Shown piece after piece: positions 55,318-64,000 of a stretch of 64,000 nucleotides of DNA. A program made the translations under genes and the position numbers. The notes beneath the pieces were generated by a model, which was not told where the DNA came from, did not search any database, and saw nothing but the letters and a program-made list of their open reading frames with translations. This DNA comes from an uncultured Cellvibrio sp. (GTDB taxonomy: Bacteria > Pseudomonadota > Gammaproteobacteria > Pseudomonadales > Cellvibrionaceae): NCBI GenBank assembly GCA_946480695.1, contig CAMLKG010000002.1:1-64000 (forward strand), read 5' to 3'. Position 1 is the stretch's first letter; every line of letters begins with the position of its first letter.

Positions 55318-56241
55318 TTGGAAAAGCGTTTGCGGTGGTTTTTACCGGTGGCCTTGTTGGTTATCTCGTCATTGTTTTTTGTTGGTGGACCGGATGCCTG
55401 GTCTCCGCTGGTTTTTCATCATGTGTGGAACCTTGGCCATGTGGTCTTTTTTTTCTGCCTGGTTTTATGGGTTCAACGCGCCAGCCCCTTACTTTTTTGG
55501 CGCGATTGGGTATGGACGATTGCCGTTGTTTTATTTATCGGGATTGCCATCGAAATCGTACAACAATTTATCGGTCGCAAAGCCAGCGTCGATGATGTCC
55601 TGCGGAATGTTTATGGGGTATTCCTCGCATTAAGTTGGAAAGGCGGAGGTATTGCGAATAGGCTGATGCGAGACGGATTCCGTATTGCCAGTGTTTGTTT
55701 ATTGCTGCCTTCACTCTGGTGGGCGGCATCGGCGGCATATGCCGATTTGCGTATGCGCGAACAATTTCCGGTAATTAATAATTTCGAAGAAAAATATGAG
55801 TTACAACAAATAGTAAGGATCGGTAGTCAAGCAACAAGGCAACAGTCTTCCAATTATGCAACCCATGGTCATTTTTCCCTTGCGGTCAATTTGGGTGCGG
55901 ATAAATATTCGGGGGTTAAATGGATGGGCCGGTATGGTGAATGGAGTAACTATAAATATTTTGCGATGGATGTTTATAACCCGGCCGGGCAATCTGTCGA
56001 TATGATACTCAAAATAGCTGACCTGCGGCATGACATGGGCGCGAATGCTATTGATGATCGTTTTAATCGGCGCATTACCCTGGTGCCCGGGCAAAATTAT
56101 TTGCGTATCGATTTGGATGATATTCGAACTGCACCAGCGAAACGAATGATGCAAATGGATGAGATCAGTTGCCTGGAATTGTTTAGTGTTGGCCTCGACA
56201 AACCTCGCCTGGTTTATGTGGATTACCTGCGCCTGGAATAG
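55318..56241 (+). CDS. VanZ-like membrane protein with extracytoplasmic beta-sandwich domain
   Basis: A 307-residue protein. The N-terminal half (about 5-150) has four or five membrane helices with the VanZ-like pattern HVWNLGHVVFFFCLVLW and IEIVQQFIGRKASVDDVLRN. The C-terminal part (about 165-305) looks like a carbohydrate-binding-type beta-sandwich (FSLAVNLGADKYSGVKW; KYFAMDVYNPAGQSVDMILK; ISCLELFSVG..PRLVYVDYLRL). The start is TTG 55318, supported by AGAGGTG 4 bases upstream. It is convergent with a diguanylate cyclase that carries a similar-looking sensor domain, which suggests related ligands. Confidence 0.7.
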   Translation: MEKRLRWFLPVALLVISSLFFVGGPDAWSPLVFHHVWNLGHVVFFFCLVLWVQRASPLLFWRDWVWTIAVVLFIGIAIEIVQQFIGRKASVDDVLRNVYGVFLALSWKGGGIANRLMRDGFRIASVCLLLPSLWWAASAAYADLRMREQFPVINNFEEKYELQQIVRIGSQATRQQSSNYATHGHFSLAVNLGADKYSGVKWMGRYGEWSNYKYFAMDVYNPAGQSVDMILKIADLRHDMGANAIDDRFNRRITLVPGQNYLRIDLDDIRTAPAKRMMQMDEISCLELFSVGLDKPRLVYVDYLRLE

Positions 56242-56264
56242 CGCCTTTACCTAAGCACGCTACA

Positions 56265-57572
56265 TCACTTGGTCGCCGCGACTACACGATTTCGCCCCGT
56301 TTCCTTAGCCTCATAAAGGGCGGTGTCTGCCGCTTTAAATAATTGTTCCAGGTTTTCATTGGTATTTAACATGGCGACACCAAAGCTCGCAGTGATTTGA
56401 ATACCTTTATGAAACTCCTTTGATGCGATCAAGCCGCGCAGTTTTTCTGCCAGTGCAAAGGCGTTGTCGATGTCAGTATCGCGGCAAACAAGCACGAATT
56501 CTTCTCCGCCCCAGCGTGCCAGTAAATCCTGGGCACGGATATGCTGGTGGATCAAGTCAGTTAATTTACTCAGGATCAAATCACCGATATCGTGACCGTA
56601 GGTATCGTTGATCTTTTTGAAATGGTCTATATCCATCATCACCAGCGACAAGGGTTTCTTGTTGTTGCGCCACTCATAAAGGCCCAGGCTGAAGGCCTCT
56701 TCCAATCCCAATCGATTAAAGGCGCCGGTAAGCGGATCTTTTTTCGCTTTGAGTTCGAGGGCTTTACTGCGGGTATCCAATAATTCATTAATTTCCATCA
56801 ATTCGGATTCGCGTTTGCGCTGTACGACCACTTCATCCTTCAATGAAATAATACGGTAGGCGAGGAAGCACAAAATAATGAATAACCAGATAACCATGAT
56901 AGTGAGATACCAATCAGCAGTACTCAGTGCCTGGCCAATAAATTCAACTTTGCGCAAACGGAAGTGATGTTCACCCAATGGACGACCTGAGCCGGTTTGC
57001 ACTTCAAAAATAGTAATATTGTCAAATTGCGGGCGGCTCAGGTGGGGAGGGATATTGTTATCAAACACCCACCAGTTGGCGACAAAAAAATCACGCAGGG
57101 AAAATTCCGCAACGCCGTTCAGCATATTCACGTTAAATTCGACCTGGTTGTATTTGGTACTTTGGCGAATTTCTTTTTTGCTGTATTGCGGATCAAAATT
57201 GCGCAGGTAGACGCGCAGGGTTTGGCTGGGACCGGTATAGTCCAGCCAGATACGGATCTTTTCGTAGTGGCGCAGATCTATTCCCTGGGTGCGCCCCGGA
57301 TCAAACAGCACTTCAAAGCCACAGAATGGGAAGTCATAGCTATCGCGCAGTATGCAATGCCATTCCATGGTGCCGGGGTTATCGAGATAAATGCTGGAGT
57401 TACCGCCGGTCTCTTTATCGTCGTATATATTCAGGCTGAGGCCCGAGTGATTATCTATAGTGAAGCGTCGCTCAAGTATTTGCTCCTGACCGGTAATGGC
57501 AAAAATGGTAATAATCACCAGGAAGCCGAGGATTATGTCAAAGTACAAACGGTGTCTGGGGGAATGCTGCAT
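56265..57572 (-). CDS. Membrane diguanylate cyclase with periplasmic beta-sandwich sensor
   Basis: A 435-residue inner-membrane protein. Helix 1 (about 10-28) and helix 2 (about 222-242) flank a periplasmic domain of about 190 residues with jelly-roll character (KIRIWLDYTGPSQTLRVYLR; FDNITIFEVQTGSGRP). A coiled coil leads to a GGDEF domain (about 280-430) with DPLTGAFNRLG, MDIDHFKKINDTYGHDIGD and an intact WGGEEF. It should make cyclic-di-GMP in response to an external, perhaps carbohydrate-like, ligand; the ligand is inferred from fold appearance only. Its 3' end lies 23 bp from the VanZ-like gene. Confidence 0.9.
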   Translation of the reverse strand: MQHSPRHRLYFDIILGFLVIITIFAITGQEQILERRFTIDNHSGLSLNIYDDKETGGNSSIYLDNPGTMEWHCILRDSYDFPFCGFEVLFDPGRTQGIDLRHYEKIRIWLDYTGPSQTLRVYLRNFDPQYSKKEIRQSTKYNQVEFNVNMLNGVAEFSLRDFFVANWWVFDNNIPPHLSRPQFDNITIFEVQTGSGRPLGEHHFRLRKVEFIGQALSTADWYLTIMVIWLFIILCFLAYRIISLKDEVVVQRKRESELMEINELLDTRSKALELKAKKDPLTGAFNRLGLEEAFSLGLYEWRNNKKPLSLVMMDIDHFKKINDTYGHDIGDLILSKLTDLIHQHIRAQDLLARWGGEEFVLVCRDTDIDNAFALAEKLRGLIASKEFHKGIQITASFGVAMLNTNENLEQLFKAADTALYEAKETGRNRVVAATK

Positions 57573-57888
57573 AACAACTGCGCTCCAGCGGTCGATTGGT
57601 TAACGCGGCGGTTAACTCTTATTATTTTCGTTCTCGTTTATGGTCCGGCGCCGTTCGCCCCTGGGGGGCTGGGTATTTTAGGTTTTATGGGTTGTGGTTG
57701 ATTTGTAGCGTCCGAACTGGCTGTAGAAGCGATCATAGAAGCTAATCTGAGGCGCAGCAATAGCAATGGTGCACTGAAATGGTAAAGATATGAAACCCGT
57801 TGCGGGCAAAAAATAAGCCGCCTTCGAGGGCGGCTGCAATGTTTTAATATTGACCGAATACCTGTTGTTCAGGCTTGTTGTTGTCTGG
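57573..57888. other. 316-bp intergenic region
   Basis: It holds the upstream region of the GGDEF gene and the terminator of the PA3496-like gene. A plus-strand frame running through it is mostly the shadow of the GGDEF gene. No other element was recognised. Confidence 0.3.
57808..57835 (-). terminator. Intrinsic terminator of the PA3496-like gene
   Basis: On the minus strand AGCCGCC and GGCGGCT (57829-57835, 57816-57822) pair around a 6-nt loop, followed by TATTTTTT. Confidence 0.85.
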
Positions 57889-58095
57889 TTAAAAATCCAG
57901 ATCAGAAATATCGCCGTAACCTAATTGTTCTTTGATGCGGCGGCGCTCAAGGCGGTCTTCAATTTTGCGACGCATTTCCAGTGTGTGCTGGCTGGCTTCT
58001 TTACCGGTGAGCTTCGGGGTTGCCTCGTCATCATCGGATTCGATGCTAACATCACCCATCAGATCAGTGTCTTGTGACTCTACATCAACTGACAT
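57889..58095 (-). CDS. PA3496-family small protein
   Basis: A 68-residue protein with an acidic N-terminal half (SIESDDDEATPKL) and a basic helix (EMRRKIEDRLERRRIKEQLG) that matches the PA3496 family, annotated as putative envelope-integrity proteins in Pseudomonas. No direct function is known to me. It is conserved and has its own terminator, so it is a real gene despite its size. Confidence 0.75.
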   Translation of the reverse strand: MSVDVESQDTDLMGDVSIESDDDEATPKLTGKEASQHTLEMRRKIEDRLERRRIKEQLGYGDISDLDF

Positions 58096-58328
58096 AAGAC
58101 TACTCCAACATTGATAGAGAGAAGGTTTGGCGTCGGTTCCCGCAAAAGGGGAGATTTTGACCCGCGCTATTTACCATAGCCCATTCAAAAAAAAAAGAAA
58201 AATCTTCAACGGGCAATAAGATTTTTCTTTTTACCTTTAACGCTAACTGGAGTACAAAGCGCGCATCTAATGCTTTGCTTGTTAGTGCTAGTGTCCCTTT
58301 TGTTCATTTGTTTCCAGGAGCCTTGCCT

Positions 58329-58793
58329 GTGGCCAATAAACAACCGGAAATTGTCGGCTGGCGTGAATGGGTTGGTTTGCCAGACCTGGGTATATCCCAC
58401 ATCAAAGCCAAGGTTGATACCGGCGCGAAAACCAGCGCATTGCATGCCTATTACGTTACGCCTTTTGATAAGGATGGCAAGCCCTGGGTGAGGTTTGGCC
58501 TGCATCCATTGCAAAAAGACAGCCTGACCTGCATCGAATGCGAAGAGCCGGTTAAGGATGTCCGCTCGGTAACAGATTCCGGTGGCCATAGCGAAGAGCG
58601 GGTAGTCATTGAGACGCGGTTACTGATTAACGGTATTGTCATGCCGATCGAGTTAACCCTGACGGACCGGGAAAATATGCGTTTTCGCATGTTGCTGGGG
58701 CGCGGTGCACTGCGGAAGGGATTTTTGGTGGATAGCAGTCAATCCTTTTTATTGGGCGGCAATAAAGATCAACCTCTAATGCCATCCATGTGA
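58329..58793 (+). CDS. rimB: RimK-linked retropepsin-like protease RimB
   Basis: A 154-residue protein of the ATP-dependent zinc protease/RimB family. The aspartic-protease-type motif is [18 protein letters not shown], followed by the conserved late strand [20 protein letters not shown] use GTG 58329 with CAGGAG 8 bases upstream; a TTG at 58275 in frame has no ribosome site. rimK follows 37 bp later. In Pseudomonas RimB works with RimK in glutamate tailing of ribosomal protein S6. The name protease is from family similarity; activity is unproven here. Confidence 0.85.
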   Translation: MANKQPEIVGWREWVGLPDLGISHIKAKVDTGAKTSALHAYYVTPFDKDGKPWVRFGLHPLQKDSLTCIECEEPVKDVRSVTDSGGHSEERVVIETRLLINGIVMPIELTLTDRENMRFRMLLGRGALRKGFLVDSSQSFLLGGNKDQPLMPSM

Positions 58794-58830
58794 ACAAAAG
58801 GAATCACTTTTCTTTTCGGTCAGTATACCT

Positions 58831-59736
58831 ATGAAAATCGCTATTTTGTCGCGCAGTTGTCGCCTTTATTCCACCCGCCGTTTGGTGGAAGCCTGCGAAA
58901 AACGCGGCCATGAGGTGAGGGTGCTCGATATCCTGAAATGCTATATCGATATCGCTTCCGCCAGCCCTGCTATTTGGTATATGGGTGAAAAGCTGGAAGG
59001 CTTTGAGGCGGTGATCCCCCGTATCGGTGCCTCGGTAACCCATTATGGGTTGGCGGTGATCCGCCAGTTTGAAATGATGGGCGTGTACTGCCTTACAGAA
59101 TCTATCGCGCTGGGACGTTCGCGCGACAAATTGCGCGCACTCCAGTTGCTATCGCGCAAAGGCATCGGCCTTCCCAAAACCAGCTTCGCTTACAACGTCC
59201 ATGACACCAAGGAGTTGATCAAGCTGGTTGGCGGCACACCCTTGGTACTCAAGCTTTGCGAAGGGACACAAGGCCGGGGGATTATCCTTGCGGAAACCCA
59301 AAAGGCAGCGGAGAGCGTCATCGAAGCCTTCCGCGAGGTGCGTGCAGAATTTTTGGTGCAGGAATTTATCAAGGAAGCCAATGGCAGCGATATCCGTTGC
59401 TTTGTAATCGGTGAGAAGGTTGTCGCTGCGATGGAGCGCAAGGCCCAGGAGGGGGAATTTCGCTCCAATTTGCATCGCGGCGGTACCGCCAGAGTTACCA
59501 AGCTCACACCGGAGGAAAGGCGCACGGCTATCAAGGCTGCCCAGACCATGGGGTTACATGTGGCGGGGGTGGATCTGCTGCGCTCCGCACGTGGACCGCT
59601 GGTGATGGAGGTAAATTCATCGCCCGGCCTCGAAGGTATCGAAGGTGCCACAAATAAGGACATCGCCAACGCGATAGTGGAGTTTGTGGAGGAACACGCC
59701 CGCCCGAATGCCAACAAAACCCGCGGAAAAGGCTAG
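58831..59736 (+). CDS. rimK: Ribosomal protein S6--L-glutamate ligase RimK
   Basis: A 301-residue ATP-grasp ligase that adds glutamates to the C-terminus of ribosomal protein S6. Family features: [73 protein letters not shown] and [15 protein letters not shown] with the Mg ligands. It forms an operon with rimB and is convergent with a GGDEF-EAL gene 17 bp away; in Pseudomonas RimK is controlled by cyclic-di-GMP. Confidence 0.94.
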   Translation: MKIAILSRSCRLYSTRRLVEACEKRGHEVRVLDILKCYIDIASASPAIWYMGEKLEGFEAVIPRIGASVTHYGLAVIRQFEMMGVYCLTESIALGRSRDKLRALQLLSRKGIGLPKTSFAYNVHDTKELIKLVGGTPLVLKLCEGTQGRGIILAETQKAAESVIEAFREVRAEFLVQEFIKEANGSDIRCFVIGEKVVAAMERKAQEGEFRSNLHRGGTARVTKLTPEERRTAIKAAQTMGLHVAGVDLLRSARGPLVMEVNSSPGLEGIEGATNKDIANAIVEFVEEHARPNANKTRGKG

Positions 59737-59753
59737 GCGCTAAAGTGAGGGGC

Positions 59754-62072
59754 TTAAGCCCCCAGCTTCAAATGAGGTTCAATCGGGATTACCGTCCCAT
59801 CGAAATGAAAGCGACCATTGCGAAAATGGTTTTCCAGTTGTTTGGCGCTCATGGGTTTGGAGTAGAGGAAGCCTTGCGCCTGGTCACAGCCCATCTCGCG
59901 TAACCATTCGGCTTGCCGCTCGTTTTCAACGCCTTCCGCCACTACGCGCATTTGCATGTTATGGGCCAGGCCGATAATGGATTTGGCAATGGCGGCATCG
60001 TTGTGATCATCGTGGATATCGTTAATAAAGCTGCGGTCGATTTTGAGCTTTTGGATAGGGAAGCGCTGCAAATAAGCGAGCGATGAATAGCCCGTACCAA
60101 AGTCATCAATCGCCAGGAACATGCCCATCTGGTTCAACTGGTTGAGTTGGTTAATGGTCTCGCCGGCGTGTTCCATTGCGCAGCTTTCGGTGATTTCCAG
60201 TTCCAGGTGTTTGGCTTCCAACCCGGTCTCTTTAAGGATGGCTTCCACCTTGCCGGGGAAGTTTTTCTGGCGGAACTGGCGCGGCGACAGGTTTACCGCT
60301 ACTTTGCCCACTTTCTTGCCGGCATCCAGCCAGGTTTTCTGCTGGCGACAGGCTTCACGCAGGACCCATTCGCCAATAGGGACAATCAAGCCGGTCTCTT
60401 CGGCGAGTGGAATAAAATGCGCGGGGGAAACCAGTCCGCGCTCCGGATGCTGCCAGCGTACCAAGGCTTCCACACCGGTCATCTCTCCGGTTTGCAGGTC
60501 TACTTGCGGTTGGTAATAAAGCGTCAATTGTTGCTGCTCGACGGCGCGCCGCAAATCGTTTTCCAGTAGCAGGTAATTTACTGCGGTGGCATTCATGCCT
60601 TTGGTGTAGAACTGGCAGTTGTTTTTACCTGCTTCTTTCGCCTTGTACATGGCGATATCAGCGTTTTTCAACAGCTCATCGGTATCCGTTCCATCTTCGG
60701 GGAAAACACTTACGCCGATACTGACTGTAGTGGAAATTGTATGTCCGCTGATTTCCATGGGGCGCGAGAGCGTGCTTAATAATTTATTAGCGACAAACAC
60801 CACATCTTCCGTGTCATGGATGCCTTCCAGGACCACCACAAATTCATCACCACCCAGGCGGGCCACAGTGTCCATATCGCGTACGCCTTCGTTAAGCCGC
60901 ATGGCGATGGCTTTTAACAAAATATCCCCGGCATCGTGACCGAGGCTATCGTTAATAATTTTAAATCTGTCTATGTCCAGCAACATCAGTGCAACCCTGG
61001 TTTCACTGCGGCGCGCGCGCGCCAGGCCGTGATAAATACGGTCATAAAACAGCGAGCGATTGGGCAGGGAGGTCAATGAATCGTGGAAGGCCATGTAGTT
61101 CAGGCGCGATTGCTGTTCGCGCAATGCGTTCTCCGCCAGCTTCCGTTCGGAAATATCCGTTCCTATGGTGCAAACCCCAAACACATTGTTTTCTTTATTG
61201 CGTAACGGGAATTTCACCATCAAATAAGTGTGCAGGCTGCCATCTTTATGCATGAGGTCCAGCTCAACCTCATAAGTTTGTTGCTTGGTTTTGGTTGCCG
61301 CATCAATTTCCCACATGGACTGGGCAATGTCTTTAGGATAAACGTCGAACACATTTTTTCCGACAAACCCCGACTCATCGATATTGGCCATTTGCTTGAA
61401 ATGTTCGCTGGCCAGTACCACGTTACCATCCAGGTCTTTTACCGAGATTAATGCCGGTGAATAACGCAAAATCGCGTTTAGATAAGTTTCGCTTGCCCAG
61501 AGCGCTTGCTCGGCCAGCCGGAACCTTTCAGCCTGTTCCTCGTGATGCCACATATCAATGACCTGGCGCACCAGCAGGGAACTAAAGGTCCATACAGTTT
61601 CCAGTTCGCTAACTGCTTTTTGCAGCAGCCCCAATTCCTGGATGGACTCCATATAAAACACAGCGATGGTTTTATTTTTTTCGTGGATAGGATGCAGGAA
61701 ACAGGCGTTGGTGCCTTTTTGGGTAAACATGCTCCCCAATTGATGGATAGAGGTTTTATCCAGGGAGCAGGATTCCCCTGACACAAATACTTCTTGAATA
61801 TAACGGTGGGGTAAATAATTTAAACGGTTAAGCGATGTCGCTATGCCATTAACCATGGGTTCATGGGGACCGGAAGAAGCAATAGCTTCTACATATAAAT
61901 GGCTTTCACGTTCGACAATAAGTACTGCGCGGTTGATGGCGTCTTTGGCAATAACCAATTTAACCAACCGCTCGGCAATTTGTTTGTGATTTAAATCAGT
62001 AAAAAGTTGCTGGAACTTTTTTATTAATTCTATGGCAGTATTCTTTGACTGCATTGGTTCATTGTTATGCAT
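59754..62072 (-). CDS. GAF-like/PAS/GGDEF/EAL cyclic-di-GMP enzyme
   Basis: A 772-residue soluble protein. Residues 15-165 look like a divergent GAF sensor (INRAVLIVERESHLYVEAIA; ACFLHPIHEKNKTIAVFYME); a PAS domain (about 195-315) carries FSPALISVKDLDGNVVL-type sequence; then GGDEF (about 330-485; RLGGDEFVVVLEG, intact) and EAL (about 505-755; GVEALVRWQHPERG, IDDFGTGYSSLAYLQR, VAEGVENERQAEWL, all intact). It can in principle make and break cyclic-di-GMP. It is convergent with rimK; the intergenic 14-bp palindrome GGGGCTTAAGCCCC (59749-59762) overlaps its stop codon. Confidence 0.92.
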   Translation of the reverse strand: MHNNEPMQSKNTAIELIKKFQQLFTDLNHKQIAERLVKLVIAKDAINRAVLIVERESHLYVEAIASSGPHEPMVNGIATSLNRLNYLPHRYIQEVFVSGESCSLDKTSIHQLGSMFTQKGTNACFLHPIHEKNKTIAVFYMESIQELGLLQKAVSELETVWTFSSLLVRQVIDMWHHEEQAERFRLAEQALWASETYLNAILRYSPALISVKDLDGNVVLASEHFKQMANIDESGFVGKNVFDVYPKDIAQSMWEIDAATKTKQQTYEVELDLMHKDGSLHTYLMVKFPLRNKENNVFGVCTIGTDISERKLAENALREQQSRLNYMAFHDSLTSLPNRSLFYDRIYHGLARARRSETRVALMLLDIDRFKIINDSLGHDAGDILLKAIAMRLNEGVRDMDTVARLGGDEFVVVLEGIHDTEDVVFVANKLLSTLSRPMEISGHTISTTVSIGVSVFPEDGTDTDELLKNADIAMYKAKEAGKNNCQFYTKGMNATAVNYLLLENDLRRAVEQQQLTLYYQPQVDLQTGEMTGVEALVRWQHPERGLVSPAHFIPLAEETGLIVPIGEWVLREACRQQKTWLDAGKKVGKVAVNLSPRQFRQKNFPGKVEAILKETGLEAKHLELEITESCAMEHAGETINQLNQLNQMGMFLAIDDFGTGYSSLAYLQRFPIQKLKIDRSFINDIHDDHNDAAIAKSIIGLAHNMQMRVVAEGVENERQAEWLREMGCDQAQGFLYSKPMSAKQLENHFRNGRFHFDGTVIPIEPHLKLGA

Positions 62073-62443
62073 AGTCGCTCAATTTGGGTGATCGTCTCGC
62101 CAGAGGTACATTACACAATTAACCTGCGGCCACTCTTCCGGGGCCTGTTATTTCCCAAATTTTTTACTTGAATCTGCACTTTACCTGAAAAAAAGCCGTT
62201 AGAGCTTTTTTTTATGAGAATTTAGGAAGAAAACGGCGCCTGGAATAAATCCTGAACAATTACACTGTGACCGTTACCGGCGTTGGTGTTTCGAAAATTC
62301 CCAAGTGGCCGCAATTTTCGGCAAATAATGAAATATGTGCCAATATTATATTTTCACGCGCTTGAATTAAACGCAGATTGAATGAAAAAGGCACAGCGCT
62401 TATTTTGAGCGACACTAACCCCATCGTACGAGGAGGGGCTGAT
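62073..62443. other. 371-bp divergent intergenic region
   Basis: A+T-rich control region between the GGDEF-EAL gene and the STAS gene. It contains a weak A/T-rich hairpin (AAAAAAAGC 62188-62196 with GCTTTTTTT 62204-62212). No ORF or known RNA was accepted. Confidence 0.3.
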
Positions 62444-63106
62444 ATGCGCCATCAAGTTCCTTTCATTGGCGAACGCAAGGTTATTCGGGCTGATGATGAC
62501 CAGGCCCGGGTAAAGCGTACTAGCGGACGGGTAATCGACGAAATTGTTGGCGATGGCGCTACGGAGAGCAGTTGGGAAGATATAGTGCCCGCAGGCTGGA
62601 GTGATAAATCCCAACCCGATAAGCCGGCGAAAAAGAGCGTTTCCATTCCCGCATCCAAACCCCAGGTGCCTTATAAACCTGCGGGGAGGGGCCTGGCTTC
62701 CGGTACGTCAGCCAGCGCAAAAACGGCTCCCAAAAGCAGCGGCTCTTCTTCCGGCAGAATTACCCTTTCAGAAACGTCTGCCCTTGATTGGGTTCCCATC
62801 AATAATGGTCGTGGTTTGCGCGTTAATATCCACGGTTGTATCGGCCTCGAGTTGCGCAAGGAATGGCATCATTTGTTAAACCATACGGCTGAAGCCAATG
62901 TGCACGAGTTCGAGTTTAATTTAACAGACACGCCGGCGTTAAGCCTGGCCGGGTTGGGATTGCTGCTTTTATTTAAAGAACGTAAAGGCTTTGCGTGCGA
63001 TAACATTAAATTATGCAATTGCAACAAGGAAATCGAACGCTTATTGCGATGGACGGGCATGGACGAATATTTCGCCATCCACACCACGCACATTTCCAAC
63101 GAATAA
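62444..63106 (+). CDS. STAS-domain protein with disordered N-terminus
   Basis: About 220 residues. I use ATG 62444, preceded by AGGAGGGG; the frame is open from 62378. The first 125 residues are polar and low-complexity (Lys, Ser, Pro, Ala). The C-terminal part (about 130-220) is a STAS domain of the anti-sigma-factor-antagonist type: RGLRVNIHGCIGLELRKEWH, FNLTDTPALSLAGLGLLLLF with a serine where SpoIIAA-like proteins are phosphorylated, and IERLLRWTGMDEYF. It may work in a partner-switching pathway; the kinase and phosphatase are not here. Confidence 0.75.
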   Translation: MRHQVPFIGERKVIRADDDQARVKRTSGRVIDEIVGDGATESSWEDIVPAGWSDKSQPDKPAKKSVSIPASKPQVPYKPAGRGLASGTSASAKTAPKSSGSSSGRITLSETSALDWVPINNGRGLRVNIHGCIGLELRKEWHHLLNHTAEANVHEFEFNLTDTPALSLAGLGLLLLFKERKGFACDNIKLCNCNKEIERLLRWTGMDEYFAIHTTHISNE

Positions 63107-63133
63107 AATGGCCTGTTACATCACGGCCATTTT
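63105..63133. terminator. Bidirectional terminator between the STAS gene and hisC
   Basis: AAAATGGCC (63105-63113) pairs with GGCCATTTT (63125-63133) around an 11-nt loop; it lies between convergent genes. Confidence 0.85.
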
Positions 63134-63138
63134 GTTAA

Positions 63139-64000
63139 TCATTGATATTTTTTTAACGCCTCAACCAAAGCCCGCATTTGTGCGTCGGTACCTATGGTGA
63201 TACGCAAAAACTGGCTGATGCGCGGTTTATTAAAATAACGCACTAAAATTTTATGATCACGCAAATAGCGGGCTACAGCCGATGCGTCTTTCCCGACCGG
63301 TTCCGCAAATACAAAATTCGCTTGCGATGGTAAAACCCGGAATCCCAATTTTTCCAATTCAGTGACTGTCCACTCGCGGGTAGCGATAATTTTGTTACGG
63401 CATTCCTGGAAATAAGGGTCATCTTCAAAAGCCACAACAGTGGCAGCCTCGGCAATACGGTCTATCGGATACGAGTTAAACGAATTTTTTACCCTATCGA
63501 GCGCTTCGATCAATTCTTGGTGGCCCACTGCCAGGCCGACCCGCATACCGGCAAGTGAACGGGATTTGGACAGGGTTTGCACGACCAATAAATTTGGATA
63601 TCTATTAATTAACCCAATGGCTGTTTCCGCACCAAAATCCACGTAAGCTTCATCAACGACCACCACGGATTCGGTATTTTTTTTCAGCAGCGCCTCAATT
63701 TCAGCGAGCGGTTTGCCAATGGCGGTCGGCGCGTTGGGGTTTGGGAAAATGATTCCACCGTTGTCCTGCGCATAGTCGGCAAAGTCAATTGTGTAATCTT
63801 CACGCAATGGAATTGTTTTCGCTGTAATTCCGAAGAGCTTGCAATACACCGGATAAAAACTGTAGCTAATGTCGGGAAACAACAAGGGTTTTCCCTGCTG
63901 GAAAAACGCCATAAACAATAACGCGAGGACTTCATCGGAACCATTGCCGACAAATACTTGCTCGCTATTTACCTTGTAGTAATCAGCGATGGTATTTTTT
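63139..64000 (-). CDS. hisC: Histidinol-phosphate aminotransferase, C-terminal part (cut by window edge)
   Basis: A PLP-dependent aminotransferase of histidine synthesis. The minus-strand frame is open to the window end, so the N-terminus lies outside; about 287 residues remain. They include [20 protein letters not shown], the [13 protein letters not shown] segment, [11 protein letters not shown] (PLP contact), the lysine that binds PLP in [18 protein letters not shown] and the [19 protein letters not shown] end. The subgroup could also be annotated as a general aminotransferase, but the pattern fits HisC. No other his genes are visible. Confidence 0.9.
   Translation of the reverse strand, partial: KNTIADYYKVNSEQVFVGNGSDEVLALLFMAFFQQGKPLLFPDISYSFYPVYCKLFGITAKTIPLREDYTIDFADYAQDNGGIIFPNPNAPTAIGKPLAEIEALLKKNTESVVVVDEAYVDFGAETAIGLINRYPNLLVVQTLSKSRSLAGMRVGLAVGHQELIEALDRVKNSFNSYPIDRIAEAATVVAFEDDPYFQECRNKIIATREWTVTELEKLGFRVLPSQANFVFAEPVGKDASAVARYLRDHKILVRYFNKPRISQFLRITIGTDAQMRALVEALKKYQ

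Noticed and set aside
56997..57701. 234-residue plus-strand ORF
   Set aside because: It lies mostly antisense to the periplasmic domain of the GGDEF gene, which has clear motifs; it shows no family features.
58275..58328. N-terminal extension of RimB from TTG 58275
   Set aside because: No ribosome site precedes it, while GTG 58329 has CAGGAG at ideal spacing and gives the family's usual N-terminus.
59749..59762. 14-bp palindrome GGGGCTTAAGCCCC between rimK and the GGDEF-EAL gene as a terminator
   Set aside because: It has no loop and no T run, and it overlaps the stop codon, so it is a poor terminator; it may be chance.

Overview
This window looks like chromosomal DNA of a Gammaproteobacterium, most likely Cellvibrio or a close relative in the Cellvibrionaceae. 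That assignment is inference. It rests on the mix of nag genes with a LacI-family regulator, a periplasmic DUF1080 protein, a beta-propeller hybrid kinase, a proton-type MotAB, RhlB, RimBK, a PA3496-type small protein and many GGDEF/EAL proteins, in DNA of medium G+C. No rRNA, tRNA, CRISPR array, insertion sequence or prophage was recognised.

Layout. 1-2.4 kb: the end of nagA, then nagB and a convergent LacI-type regulator (amino-sugar catabolism). 2.7-10.7 kb: a secreted SMP-30-like protein, a 1513-residue propeller/kinase/receiver/GGDEF protein, a DUF1244 protein and motAB. 10.8-12.7 kb: a structured non-coding segment and a short A+T-rich cassette whose middle gene resembles the Tse2 ADP-ribosyltransferase-like toxins. 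12.7-21.9 kb: a YbaL-type antiporter, a DUF1993 protein, a YfiR-domain hybrid kinase, a TonB-dependent receptor and two tandem citrate-synthase-like proteins. 21.9-30 kb, minus strand: a dual-receiver GGDEF-EAL protein, a thiamine-diphosphate enzyme and a nitrate-type ABC importer. 30.5-41.3 kb: mostly single genes for envelope and housekeeping functions (TPR lipoprotein, DUF1080, retropepsin, CPBP protease, LpxO-like hydroxylase, VIT transporter, amidotransferase, RhlB) and a receiver/degenerate-GGDEF protein.

41.4-53.5 kb, minus strand, is the most coherent block. It encodes allophanate hydrolase, urea carboxylase, a GntR/FCD regulator and the urea importer UrtABCDE, all in one direction and probably co-transcribed. 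Together they import urea and split it to ammonium and CO2 in two ATP-dependent steps, without nickel urease. The region upstream carries a well-spaced sigma-54 promoter, two NtrC-like sites 32 bp apart and a 28-bp palindrome on the predicted start site. This suggests activation by nitrogen limitation and repression by the GntR protein. With the nitrate-type importer, it makes the window rich in nitrogen scavenging.

53.8-64 kb: dgt, a VanZ-type membrane protein convergent with a GGDEF protein (both with predicted beta-sandwich extracytoplasmic domains), a PA3496-like protein, rimB-rimK convergent with a GGDEF-EAL protein, a STAS protein and the 3' part of hisC. Five proteins carry GGDEF domains (one degenerate) and a further one carries YfiR, so cyclic-di-GMP signalling recurs throughout.
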